Positions 55,515-64,000 of a stretch of 64,000 nt of DNA are shown piece after piece. A model generated the notes under the pieces. It did no database searches. It was not told the origin of the DNA and worked only from the letters and a program-made list of their open reading frames with translations. Numbering within the stretch: position 1 is the first letter of the stretch; each line of letters starts with the position of its first letter. The stretch is from Stachybotrys elegans. Taxonomy: Eukaryota > Ascomycota > Sordariomycetes > Hypocreales > Stachybotryaceae. The DNA is taken from the NCBI GenBank assembly GCA_020746835.1, contig JAGPNK010000008.1, forward strand, positions 1,860,001-1,924,000, written 5' to 3'. A program made the position numbers and the translations under genes.

Positions 55515-57287
55515 ATGGTTTCTGGGATCCAACGATTGGGCGAGCTTGCCGTCACGGCCCTCTCACTGGCTTCTGTCACCACGGCTTCTCCTGCTCTGCA
55601 GCAACGGTCCGCGGTCCAGGTACCGGTGGTTTCGCTCAAGAATGGCTCCTACTCAGGCATCCATCTCCCCGAGTACGGTCAAGACAATTTCCTCGGAATG
55701 CCCTATGCCAAGCCTCCTGTAGGCGACCTTCGATTCCGCGTTCCCCAGCCTCTGGATTCTACCTGGGATGGCGTAAGGGAGGCAACCGAGTACTCTCCCT
55801 TCTGCATCGGATACGGCAGCGACACCTGGGTCCTCGGTAACCATGTCTCTGAGGACTGCCTGACAATCAACGTCGTCAGGCCGGCCGGTGTAAGCGCAGA
55901 GGATAGTCTGCCCGTCGCCTTCTGGGTTCACGGCGGAGGCTTCACCAACGGTGGCTCTGGCGACCCGCGATACAACCTCTCTTTCATCGTCGAGCAGTCG
56001 GTGCAGATGGGAACGCCCATTGTTGCCGCCAGCATCAATTACCGACTCCAGAGCTGGGGTTTCCTGCACGGAAACGAGATTGTCGAGGAAGGGTCTACCA
56101 ACATTGCGTTCCGAGACCAGAGACTCGCCTTGCACTGGGTCCAGGAGAACATTGCATCCTTTGGTGGCAACCCCGATGAGGTGACTCTCTGGGGTGAGAG
56201 TGCTGGTGCCCGAAGTGTCGGTGTCCAGCTAATTGCCTACGACGGGAGAGACGACCATCTCTTCAAGCGTGCCGTGATGCAGAGCGCATCACCTGCCCCT
56301 GCCACTCCCCAGCCCTTCACCGCCAATGACTGGGAGCCGTACTACCAAGCAGTTCTTTCTGCCGCCGGCTGCTCTCCCGATAACCAGACCGAGACAAATG
56401 GCCTTGATTGTCTCCGCACCGTCCCCGTGGACGATCTCAGCGCCATCTTCAACAGCACTCTCAAGGCCAAGATCCCCGGCCTGGGTCAGGTCGTCGACGG
56501 TGACCTCGTTACTGCGCCTGGAGATGATCTCATGAGAGAGCACAAGTTTGTCAAGGTCCCGCTTCTCATGGGAACCAACTTTGACGAGGGCGCCGAGTAT
56601 GCCACGCAAGGCATCAACACTGATGAGCAGTTCCTTCAGCTCATTGCAAATAACGGAATTGACAAGGTTGCCGCCGCTCGTATTGCCGAGCTGTATCCCG
56701 ATGACCCCGACGTTGGCATCCCTGCCACTCTGCCAGGCCGTCCCTCTGGCGATATTGCCTTCCTCGGTTCTCAGTGGAAGCGAGTCGCAGCGTACCGGGG
56801 CGACACGCAGCAACACGGTCCTCGCCGATTCACCACGCGCATGTGGGCAGAGGCCGGGGTTCCTGCGTACAGCTACCACTTCAACGTCCGACCCCACGGC
56901 ATCGCTTACTGGTTTGGCGCCAAGCATTTTGTGGAGGTTGTCTTTGTCTTCAACAACGTTGACGGTTTGGGCTACGAGAACGCCGTCTCTGAGAACCCCA
57001 TGGAGGGGAAGCCGGCCAAGTTCCTCGAGATTGCGGACAAGATGTCCAAGATGTGGGTGAGCTTCTTCGTGACAGGAGACCCGAACTGGAATCCTAGTAA
57101 GTTCTCGTACTTATTACAACTTATTCCCGCTAACCTGTTTGAAGGAGCTTGTTCCAAGTGGCCTCAATACACACTTGATGCGCCTGCAAACATTGTGTTT
57201 GACGCAAACACCACCAAGACAGCCTTTATTGAGCCTGATACTTATAGACAGGAGGAGATTGACTATCTCATCGACCTCCTCAACTAG
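55515..57287 (+). CDS. Secreted type-B carboxylesterase
   Basis: Two exons, 55515-57096 and 57145-57287, 574 residues. The ATG at 55515 gives a signal peptide (VSGIQRLGELAVTALSLASVTTA). The alpha/beta-hydrolase type-B signatures are present: FLGMPYAKPPVGDLRF, EDCLTINVVRP, the oxyanion-hole VHGGGF, and the nucleophile elbow WGESAGARS with Ser229. The acidic residue probably lies in NFDEGAEY; the His in PHGIAYWFGAKH fits the usual site. The family cleaves carboxylic esters; fungal secreted members act on lipids, feruloyl esters or xenobiotics, and the substrate here is unknown. The 48-nt intron has a GTAAGT donor, CTAAC branch and GAAG acceptor; reading through it also stays open, so a retained-intron form would add 16 residues. 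Confidence 0.9.
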   Translation: MVSGIQRLGELAVTALSLASVTTASPALQQRSAVQVPVVSLKNGSYSGIHLPEYGQDNFLGMPYAKPPVGDLRFRVPQPLDSTWDGVREATEYSPFCIGYGSDTWVLGNHVSEDCLTINVVRPAGVSAEDSLPVAFWVHGGGFTNGGSGDPRYNLSFIVEQSVQMGTPIVAASINYRLQSWGFLHGNEIVEEGSTNIAFRDQRLALHWVQENIASFGGNPDEVTLWGESAGARSVGVQLIAYDGRDDHLFKRAVMQSASPAPATPQPFTANDWEPYYQAVLSAAGCSPDNQTETNGLDCLRTVPVDDLSAIFNSTLKAKIPGLGQVVDGDLVTAPGDDLMREHKFVKVPLLMGTNFDEGAEYATQGINTDEQFLQLIANNGIDKVAAARIAELYPDDPDVGIPATLPGRPSGDIAFLGSQWKRVAAYRGDTQQHGPRRFTTRMWAEAGVPAYSYHFNVRPHGIAYWFGAKHFVEVVFVFNNVDGLGYENAVSENPMEGKPAKFLEIADKMSKMWVSFFVTGDPNWNPSKFSYLLQLIPANLFEGACSKWPQYTLDAPANIVFDANTTKTAFIEPDTYRQEEIDYLIDLLN

Positions 57288-57431
57288 AACTAGAACATTA
57301 GACTATGCTAGACCTTCAATGACCCATAATGTAGATTAGATGTATGTCAATATTTCATGCAACGGGCCCTTGCGTCAATCGGTCTAGACTCAGGGATTTA
57401 TGTGACACCGAACCTCTTGGACGCGTTGAAA

Positions 57432-59112
57432 TCAGACCTGATGGCTTGTCCAGGTATGGTTCCAAGTCTCTTGCCCATCCACGATCAAGTTATAAAACAC
57501 ATCTAGCGTGTCTTGCTTGCTCGTATCAAACGTGACGACACCGAACTTTGATGTTCCCCATGGATGCGAATGTATCGAGATATCCGTCTTCTCAATCTCT
57601 CGATGATGACGACTAAAGGGCTCGAAAAACTGATTCAACGGGGAAGTTGAGAACTCGATAACTGATTGCTCTCCTGGGATCGTTGCAGGAAAGAGTGTGG
57701 TTGCATGCTCGTGACGATCCTGCGTACATGTTAGCAGCAAAAGAAGAGTGGCTGCCTCGACGGTAACTTACCCCACTAAGAATGAGCGAAACACCCTTCT
57801 TCTTCATCTCATCCAGTATCAAATCTCTTTCCCACAGATATCCCGACCAGCTGTCCGCTGCATCGGGGCCTCTCCAGTTCCGAGTGAATGGAACACTGCT
57901 GACAACCACTTTCCACTCTTTACCATTGCCCATCCACTGAAGGAGCTCTTGGAGTTGGTTCTGCCCAAGCATAGTTTTATCAGGTCCGTCGGGAAGGTTG
58001 TTGTCAGATCTGTAACGCCTAGTGTCCAAGACAAAGAAGGAGATGTCGCCATGCTGCAACACGTAATGCGTCGTCTCTCGAGCATCCGATGGTGGGTTTG
58101 CAAGTCCTTGATAGCCCCAGTAGGGAAGCATTGCAGTCTTGTACAAGCCCGTCTCATTACCGGCCCAATCATTGATAATCTCATGATCATCGTAAACGTG
58201 TAGCCAAGGAAGATTCCTCAGCCTTGGTGTCCATGATGGCGATGCATAGACTTGGCGATAGGCGGTGGCATATGCCGTTGCGTCCCATCCTAGAGCAACG
58301 GGAAGATCGATGTAGATGAAGTCTCCCAGAAATAACATGAACTCGGCAGCATGGCTTGAAAGATAGTTGTCGACATATTCCAGCCCCTTGATTCGTAGCC
58401 CATGGTCAAGGGGGTTGTATGGGTAGAACGGCTTGATACAGCTAGTAGCGATCATACTCCAGCGCTTGCTTGCTTTGGATGGGTCTGCCATGGTGGAGAA
58501 GACCCCTGTGTGGCTTGCATTAGTCCTGTATGCGTATTCGGTTCCAGATTCCAGCCCTTCCAAGACAAAAGTGGCCGTGTAGTCGGATTGTTCTTGGATG
58601 GGGATGGTAGCTTGAACCGCATTGCCGGGTGCGGATACAGGGGTGGCTGTAATCTGGGCATATTCCTGGAAGGGGGCTCGTACTACAATACGAGCGGAAT
58701 TTGAGTCCACGTATCCGATTCTGGAAAAGGACAAAGACTTGCTCTGGTGTAGCATGTGTCCTCTGAACAGAAAATCGCCCACGGCCGCGAGACAGAGGAG
58801 GTTAATGACACATCCTGCAAGCGATGATTTTGGCTTTGAAGGATCGACTCGTCCCAGAAGAGCAGGCAGTGCTCTTGCATGCCCTCGTTTTGTACTGAAA
58901 GTTCGAATGAGGCATAGCTGCAGGAATGCCGAGAGGAGGTATGTCGTGAAACCCCCCAGTATTTGGCTTAGATACTTCTTCCCAATCGGATGCTGTCGCG
59001 TGATCAGCTCAAACACACCCACAAGTATTGGGGAAACATACAAACCGAACAAAGATAACACTGGCAAAACGCAAGGTGAGCGACGCTGCCGCCGCAACGG
59101 CATCCAGAGCAT
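57432..59112 (-). CDS. PhoD-like alkaline phosphatase/phosphodiesterase with membrane helices
   Basis: Two exons, complement of 57772-59112 and 57432-57719, 542 residues. Three N-terminal hydrophobic segments in the first 120 residues should anchor it in a membrane. The catalytic metallophosphatase domain follows, with the PhoD motifs FLGDFIYID, YDDHEIINDW and, split by the 52-nt intron, ILSG|DRHEH; all carry metal ligands. A beta-sandwich-like domain (SARIVVRAPFQEYAQI to TEYAYRTN) precedes it, as usual in PhoD proteins. The family hydrolyses phosphomonoesters and phosphodiesters; fungal members are mostly uncharacterised. It is head-to-head with a GIT1/phosphate-type permease gene with two CCCACGTG boxes between them, so a role in phosphate scavenging is likely. 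Confidence 0.88.
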
Positions 59113-59331
59113 CCAACACGAACATCTTTGCGAAAGCGGTTGTTTACTTCAAAATTCTTAATCTCCTCACAAGATAAAACGAAAATCCTTCTTTCAATGC
59201 AGGCAACTCGAAGCGAACTACCACCGGGTAATCCAGGAACACGGCGCCGGTGTCGTCGCCGACGGATGGTGATTAGATTGACTCCCCACCACCGGCTCCA
59301 TCGCCTCTGCCTGTCGCGTCAAACGGCGACA

Positions 59332-59339
59332 CCCACGTG
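59332..59339 (+). promoter_or_regulatory. CCCACGTG box (Pho4/NUC-1-type site), distal to the permease
   Basis: CCCACGTG is the reverse complement of CACGTGGG, the high-affinity yeast Pho4 site; the Neurospora regulator NUC-1 binds a CACGTG core. It lies 220 bp from the phosphatase start and 363 bp from the permease start. Confidence 0.6.
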
Positions 59340-59386
59340 TTGAGCTAATCGCTGCCGGGATCCCGAACGGGTGGCGCCTGTGCCAG

Positions 59387-59394
59387 CCCACGTG
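59387..59394 (+). promoter_or_regulatory. Second CCCACGTG box (Pho4/NUC-1-type site)
   Basis: An identical octamer in the same orientation 55 bp from the first, about 308 bp before the permease start. Two copies between a phosphatase and a permease gene are unlikely to be chance. Confidence 0.6.
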
Positions 59395-59701
59395 CCCCGA
59401 TCTCGACGTCTGACACGCGAGCGCTGCGTTGGAGCTGCCGATGACGGCTGCCCGGGGCAAACGCCGGGTCGGGCCCGGGGGTTGTATTGTTCGTTTATTC
59501 GTTTACGGGCATGTTTATACGGAAATGCTTCGAAGACGTACGGAGTCGCTAATTGATGCGCTGTTTGGCATTTCGGCCAACGTCCGAATATCAGGCGCCT
59601 TCGCAATACCAGACTTGGAGATAAATATTGCTCTCGCTCCCCTACGAGAACAATGAAAGCGTTGAGAGTCGACAGGTAGAAAGCAGTGTATCAGTCTCAA
59701 A

Positions 59702-61377
59702 ATGGAGCCCAGCCACAAAAGCGACGCCGAGGTGGTCGTCTCTGACACCTCCTCCCACGAGATTGCCCAGGAGCCAAAGGAAGTCAAGCGAACTGCCGGA
59801 AAGCTTGACGTCCTCGTCCAGGGTGTCGCTCTATTCTCAGATGGCTACAATATCCAGATCATTGGCTACATGAATCCTGTCCTGGCCAAGCTGTAAGTGG
59901 CATATCGTCCTCGCAATATTGTTCCCTTCCAACTCACCGTGTATAGGTACCCAGGACACATGACAAATGAGATCAAGACAAGGCTGTCCAACTCAATCCT
60001 GATCGGTGATATCTTTGGCATGCTTCTCTTCGGTCTTTGTATCGATCGCTTCGGCCGCCGCATGGGCATCATCTTGACTACCATCTTCCTCGTTCTCGTA
60101 TGTATCTCCTGTCTATTTGCCCCTTCACGGCTAACTTGGAAGGGTATCGCAATCGCCACCGCCTCTCATGGAGCCACCATCGAAGGCATGTTTTGGATGA
60201 TGGTCATCGGTCGCGGTGTCGCCGGTGTTGGTGCAGGTAAGCCATCTCCCACACTACGTATGAATGAAGACTTAGCCATGGTCTAGGAGGTGAATACGCC
60301 GTCTGTACTGCCCAGGCAGTCGAATGCGCAGACAGCAGCGAAGCAATGCAGAAACGCCGGGGCATGCTCGTCGCCGTAGCCACAAACGCAGCCATCATCT
60401 CCGGTTTCGTCGGCTCCAGCATCGTCGCTCTCATCGTCATTGCAGCCTATGGCGGCCAGCCCAGCGATGGAATCTGGCGCATCTGCTTCGGTATCGGTAT
60501 TGTTGTACGTGCCGCGCCCCTCCCATTCGTTCCTTGCTGATATGTGAAGCTCCCCTTGACCATCTTCTTCTTCCGTATGCGACTCGCAGATTCACAACAG
60601 TACAAGAAACACGCCATTCAAAACAAGATCCCGTACATGCTTGCCATCAAGTATTACTGGAAGCCTCTTCTTGGATGCTGCTCAGCATGGTTCCTTTATG
60701 ATGCTGTCGTATACCCCTTCAACCTCCTCGCCCCTACCCTCGTCGCCGGCTTCTCCTCTAATCCCTCCATGCAAGAGTCTATCGGCTGGTCTGCACTCGT
60801 CAACTTCTTCGCCCTCCCCGGCGCCTTCATCGGTGCACTGCTCATGGACCGCATTGGCAGACGCCAGACCTACGCGCTTGGATGGTCCATCGTGTGCGTC
60901 TTTGGCTTCGCCATTGGAGGCAGCATGCGAGGTCTGAGCACGCCAGGCGCGTTTCCTGCTTTTGTAACCCTCTACGGACTCTTCCAGACATTCCTCTCTG
61001 TCGGTCCTGGAGACTGCAACTTCCTGGTCAGCAGTGAAAGCTTCCCCACGCCTCTTCGTGGCCACTTTCTTGGCTTTGCGGCTGCTGTCGGCAAGGCGGG
61101 TGCCGCTGTCGGTACCACTGCTCTGAGCACGGCACTGAACAGCTACGACGATAAGCTGCAGGGACAGCAGGTTGTGTTCCTTATTGGAAGCGCCATTTCG
61201 GTCGTCGGCACGTTGTGCGTCTGGTTCCTTATTCCTAATGTAAGTCTCATTATTCGATTTATTGGCCAAAGCTGATGATTGTAGCACCCTAAAACCCTCG
61301 AGGAAGAGGATGCCCGATTCAGGGCGTATCTTGAGGAGAATGGCTACGACACCAGCTCCATGGGCCTCAAGGGATAA
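59702..61377 (+). CDS. MFS permease, GIT1/phosphate-transporter type
   Basis: Six exons: 59702-59892, 59947-60097, 60143-60236, 60287-60504, 60550-61239 and 61285-61377, 478 residues; introns of 45-54 nt all keep phase. Twelve membrane helices can be traced. LVQGVALFSDGYNIQIIGYMNPVL at helix 1, DRFGRRMGI after helix 2, GRGVAGVGAGGEYAV at helix 4, and LMDRIGRRQTYALGW after helix 8 are typical of the phosphate/glycerophosphodiester branch (Pho84 and Git1) rather than sugar permeases. It probably imports glycerophosphoinositol or a similar phosphodiester, or phosphate itself, across the plasma membrane with protons. Head-to-head with the PhoD-like phosphatase gene under apparent CACGTG control. 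The exact substrate is not decided by sequence alone. Confidence 0.9.
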
Positions 61378-61541
61378 TTAGGTGCCTAGGAACAAGGCCC
61401 TGGACCTGTAAAATAGGAGATGAATAACAATGTAATTCTCATGATCTTTTATAGCAAAGCTATGAAACAAAGACATCCAGGACTTCGTTGGCGCTCAACC
61501 ACTTTGTCATGCCTTTTTGAATCTGATCACGTCCCGTCCAA

Positions 61542-63969
61542 CTACTGGTATCTTGAATTCATTGTCCACTCATCTGTATCCCATGGGGACCAGGATCCCA
61601 CATTGTCCACATCAGTATTATTGACCTCGCCAAGATTCGTAATCACAGAGTGATCGGACGGTTCTGCGGTTACTGCAGGTCGCACTGCTTCTTGATGTAT
61701 TCTGTACCGCGGCTGCTCACCATCCGATGTAGCATCAAAGGTAGCATTTAAAATGTCATTCGTAAGAGACGGGACGATAACAGAATTGGCTGGTATTCCA
61801 TGACGCAATAATATCGTGAGAAGGCTCTTTCGCAATCGTGCTTCGCCTTCATGGCGCAGGATTGTCGCTGATTCGGTCATTATGTCGTCAACTAATGGGG
61901 AATGTGGCCGAGGATGGCGAGTAAAAAGTAGATCCCACATCCAATACCATTTCTCAGTATCGCTATAGCCACGAGGCGTATCATAGAGCAAACTCATCTC
62001 CTCGGGGTTCAGTAGGTCACGATTCAGCACAGGTTGGCATTCCATCGAGAGTACATGTCTTCGGAAATCGTCTTCATTGCTGAAATCCAGAAAGCAAGTC
62101 GCGCAGTACATAGTGCAATGGCGGTGACAACGTAAAATATGCTGTTTCACATCGCTAAATCGTTTGAAGTCGAATCTCCCTAGGCAATGAACATGCCTTC
62201 TAGGATCAAGTTTGTAGAAAGGGCAGGCAAATGATCGAACGCCTGAGCTCTTGAGGCTCCCGGGGTGATGAGATTGCGCTGGCTGGATTTCCAATATGTC
62301 AGTGGGCGTAGTGAATTGCGACAATATAGATTCTTGAAATCTTGTTGAAAGTGCGGTGTCTATGGTTGAGACGTCATCGATGCTGTTCTGGATTTGGTCC
62401 ATATGTTGGGCTAGGATTCTATTCTTGGTTTTCTCTGCGATGTCTGGTGATGATGGCGGGAATCGAACCTTCACTCCTTGAATCCTCGTTCTTATATCGT
62501 CGAGTATGTCTACCAGTGGTATGACATAGGCGCCCGAGAAAGAATCAACTGCAACCATATGGCCAAGGACTTCAAAAGAGTATGGATCGACAACCCATGA
62601 CCCCGAATCACCTGGCCGAAGATCTGCATGAGGTTAGTGACTGTTTTCGAGCAAAGACCGACGTCGAGTATATACCATTGCTCTCAGAGGCTTCTATGGT
62701 GTATGCTCGTACGAATGTTCTGCCAGGGAGGAGAAGCACCCGACTTAAACACGGTACTAAGGTGGCCAGTCTTGGGCCCGAAGAGCCGGTCAGAACTTCG
62801 ACAATGCGGTTGTCTGCGTATTCTTTCAATGAACTGGGCATCTTCAACTCGAATAGATGATCTCCCTCCCCCTTGAGTATATTTGGTTTCAGCGGAATCA
62901 TTTCCAGCGGAAATCGGAACAAGGCCCAGTCGTGGAAGGGACCATCTGAGCCTCTCTCCAAGGAGGAATAGTCGATAGGTAGTCTTGTTGTCTGGGCTGG
63001 CTTGCACTCTATACTGCGTCCAAGTGATTCGCTTTCCTCCTTGCTTTCGAGGTTCCAGTCAATTTCAATGAGAGATTCTTCCTGGTACTCGCTGTTGCAA
63101 GATGACTCTGAAGAAGAGTCGGACAACTCTAGATCCTCTTCCTCTAAAGAGCAGCCAGGAGAGATCTCTGGGCACATGTCCGCACCATGGGCTGCGGTCA
63201 AGCCGTAAACTTGAGTGACGCCGTTAGGAAGCTCAAGTTGCAGCAGACCCCCCATTGTTGCTAGATTAGGGGAATGTTCCGTGGCAAGGTAGATGGGTAG
63301 GCCGCAATAAGTATACTCGAATCTTTCCAGATTCTCAAGGCCAAGGGGGATATCAACATCAAGGCTGGCGGACTTTCTCAATCCATCGCGATTGATGTGG
63401 ACGTCAAACGAGGGGAGCGTGTCGTCCTCTGGCTTGTACAGCTCCAGTGCTCGAGGTTTTCGAAGGAAGCGTTTGATCTTATCATAGACTCCTTTTGAAA
63501 GGTTGGCGCAGAAGATGACCAGACATGTCTTGGCATCGAGGTATGAAGTTCCAAGAACAACAGGGCGAATAGCCATTGATGAGGGTTGCTTGTAATGTTT
63601 GGCCATGTACTCTTGGAGAAGAGAGCTGAGTCGTTCAATAACATCACCCGCTCTTCTCATGACTTTTGCGTCAATGGGCTTCGAGAATACCTGCAGTTGG
63701 ATAGGTCCTGCGCCGCCACCCGACGGCGACGGGTCTGCTTTCTGTTTCTTCTTCGGAGGAGCTGCTGTTGTGTCAGGTGAGGAAAGGCGGTGCTTTAATG
63801 GGGCGTTGGTATTGGCGTCGACATCACAGGGCTGAGGCTGGCTGGTATTCGTTGAGCTGCCGTAGCCCGAGTCGTCACTGCCCTGTGGTGTCATATCGAG
63901 GCTCTCCAGCTGGTTCATATGGGGAGGCCCTTGCACGATCTCCATTATATCGTCCTCAACAAGAGACTT
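61542..63969 (-). CDS. Protein with trypsin-like protease domain and Cys/His zinc-binding region (5' end probably off-window)
   Basis: Two exons visible, complement of 62676-63969 and 61542-62623, with a 52-nt intron (GTATAT to GCAG). An ATG at 63945 gives 783 residues, but the frame is open upstream to a good acceptor (CTGAC branch, CTTACAG at 63970), so an earlier exon beyond the right edge is likely. A Ser/Gly-rich, Lys-rich N-terminal part leads into a domain with QVYGLTAAHGAD (His), FHDWALFRF (Asp) and PGDSGSWVVDP (Ser), the triad order of trypsin-like proteases. Next comes a helical region, then FACPFYKLDPRRHVHCLGRF and KQHILRCHRHCTMYCATCFLDF, a Cys/His zinc-binding region common in fungal proteins linked to NLR repertoires. 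Such protease modules occur as NLR effector domains, so a defence role is possible but inferred. Confidence 0.75.
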
Positions 63970-64000
63970 CTGTAAGGAGCATCATCAGTCAGAAGATTTG

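Larger units (their letters stand above)
59113..59701. other. Shared promoter of the PhoD-like phosphatase and MFS permease genes
   Basis: A 589-bp divergent region that holds the two CCCACGTG boxes listed separately. No coding sequence is supported in it. Confidence 0.6.

Noticed and set aside
1..64000. tRNA, rRNA, CRISPR or prophage features
   Set aside because: Looked for by eye (cloverleaf signatures, regular repeats, phage genes) and none recognised; a tRNA search tool could still find one I missed.

Overview
This window is nuclear DNA of a filamentous ascomycete, most likely a Sordariomycete. The reasons are the many short spliceosomal introns (mostly 43-84 nt, GTRAGT-like donors, CTAAC/CTGAC branch points, YAG acceptors), the monocistronic genes on both strands, and families typical of Pezizomycotina: DUF3433, fungal rhodopsin-domain proteins, Zn2Cys6 factors, 2EXR, LysM/CBM18/GH18 chitinases, GMC oxidoreductases and NLR-type proteins. 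I cannot name the species. I found no rRNA, tRNA, CRISPR array or bacterial operon. All exon models were assembled by hand from reading frame, splice signals and family knowledge.

Left third (1-26 kb), in order: the TPR end of an NLR-like protein cut by the left edge; a secreted GH6 glucanase; a large DUF3433 membrane protein with a GC-AG intron; a secreted FAD amine-oxidase-like enzyme; a secreted GMC oxidoreductase; a 2.5-kb gene-poor stretch; a seven-helix rhodopsin-domain protein; a Zn2Cys6 transcription factor; a four-exon, cysteine-rich small secreted protein that no simple ORF scan would show; a nitrilase/cyanide hydratase with a 10-nt microexon; an F-box-like unknown; and a secreted GH3 beta-glucosidase. 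GH6, GH3 and GMC enzymes suggest plant-polysaccharide use, but they do not form a tight cluster.

Middle (27-41 kb): an aldo-keto reductase (second GC-AG intron) tail-to-tail with a CYP65-like P450; a second rhodopsin-domain protein; a membrane protein of unknown function with one or two apparent frame breaks; and a large unknown protein whose N-terminus resembles the fungal STAND/NLR N-terminal domain.

Chitin locus (41-50.5 kb): a GPI-anchored LysM+WSC protein, a 2EXR protein, a secreted protein of unknown function, and, head-to-head with the last, a 1369-residue secreted chitinase (three LysM, CBM18, GH18, Cys-rich and hydrophobic C-terminal part) resembling the killer-toxin-like subgroup C chitinases. 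A roughly 275-bp inverted-repeat element (MITE-like) lies in the shared promoter.

Right end (50.6-64 kb): a charged unknown protein head-to-head with an FHA-kinase; a secreted type-B carboxylesterase; a PhoD-like phosphatase head-to-head with a GIT1/phosphate-type MFS permease, sharing a promoter with two CCCACGTG boxes that match the Pho4/NUC-1 site; and a protein joining a trypsin-like His/Asp/Ser domain to a Cys/His zinc-binding region, whose 5' end probably lies beyond the right edge.
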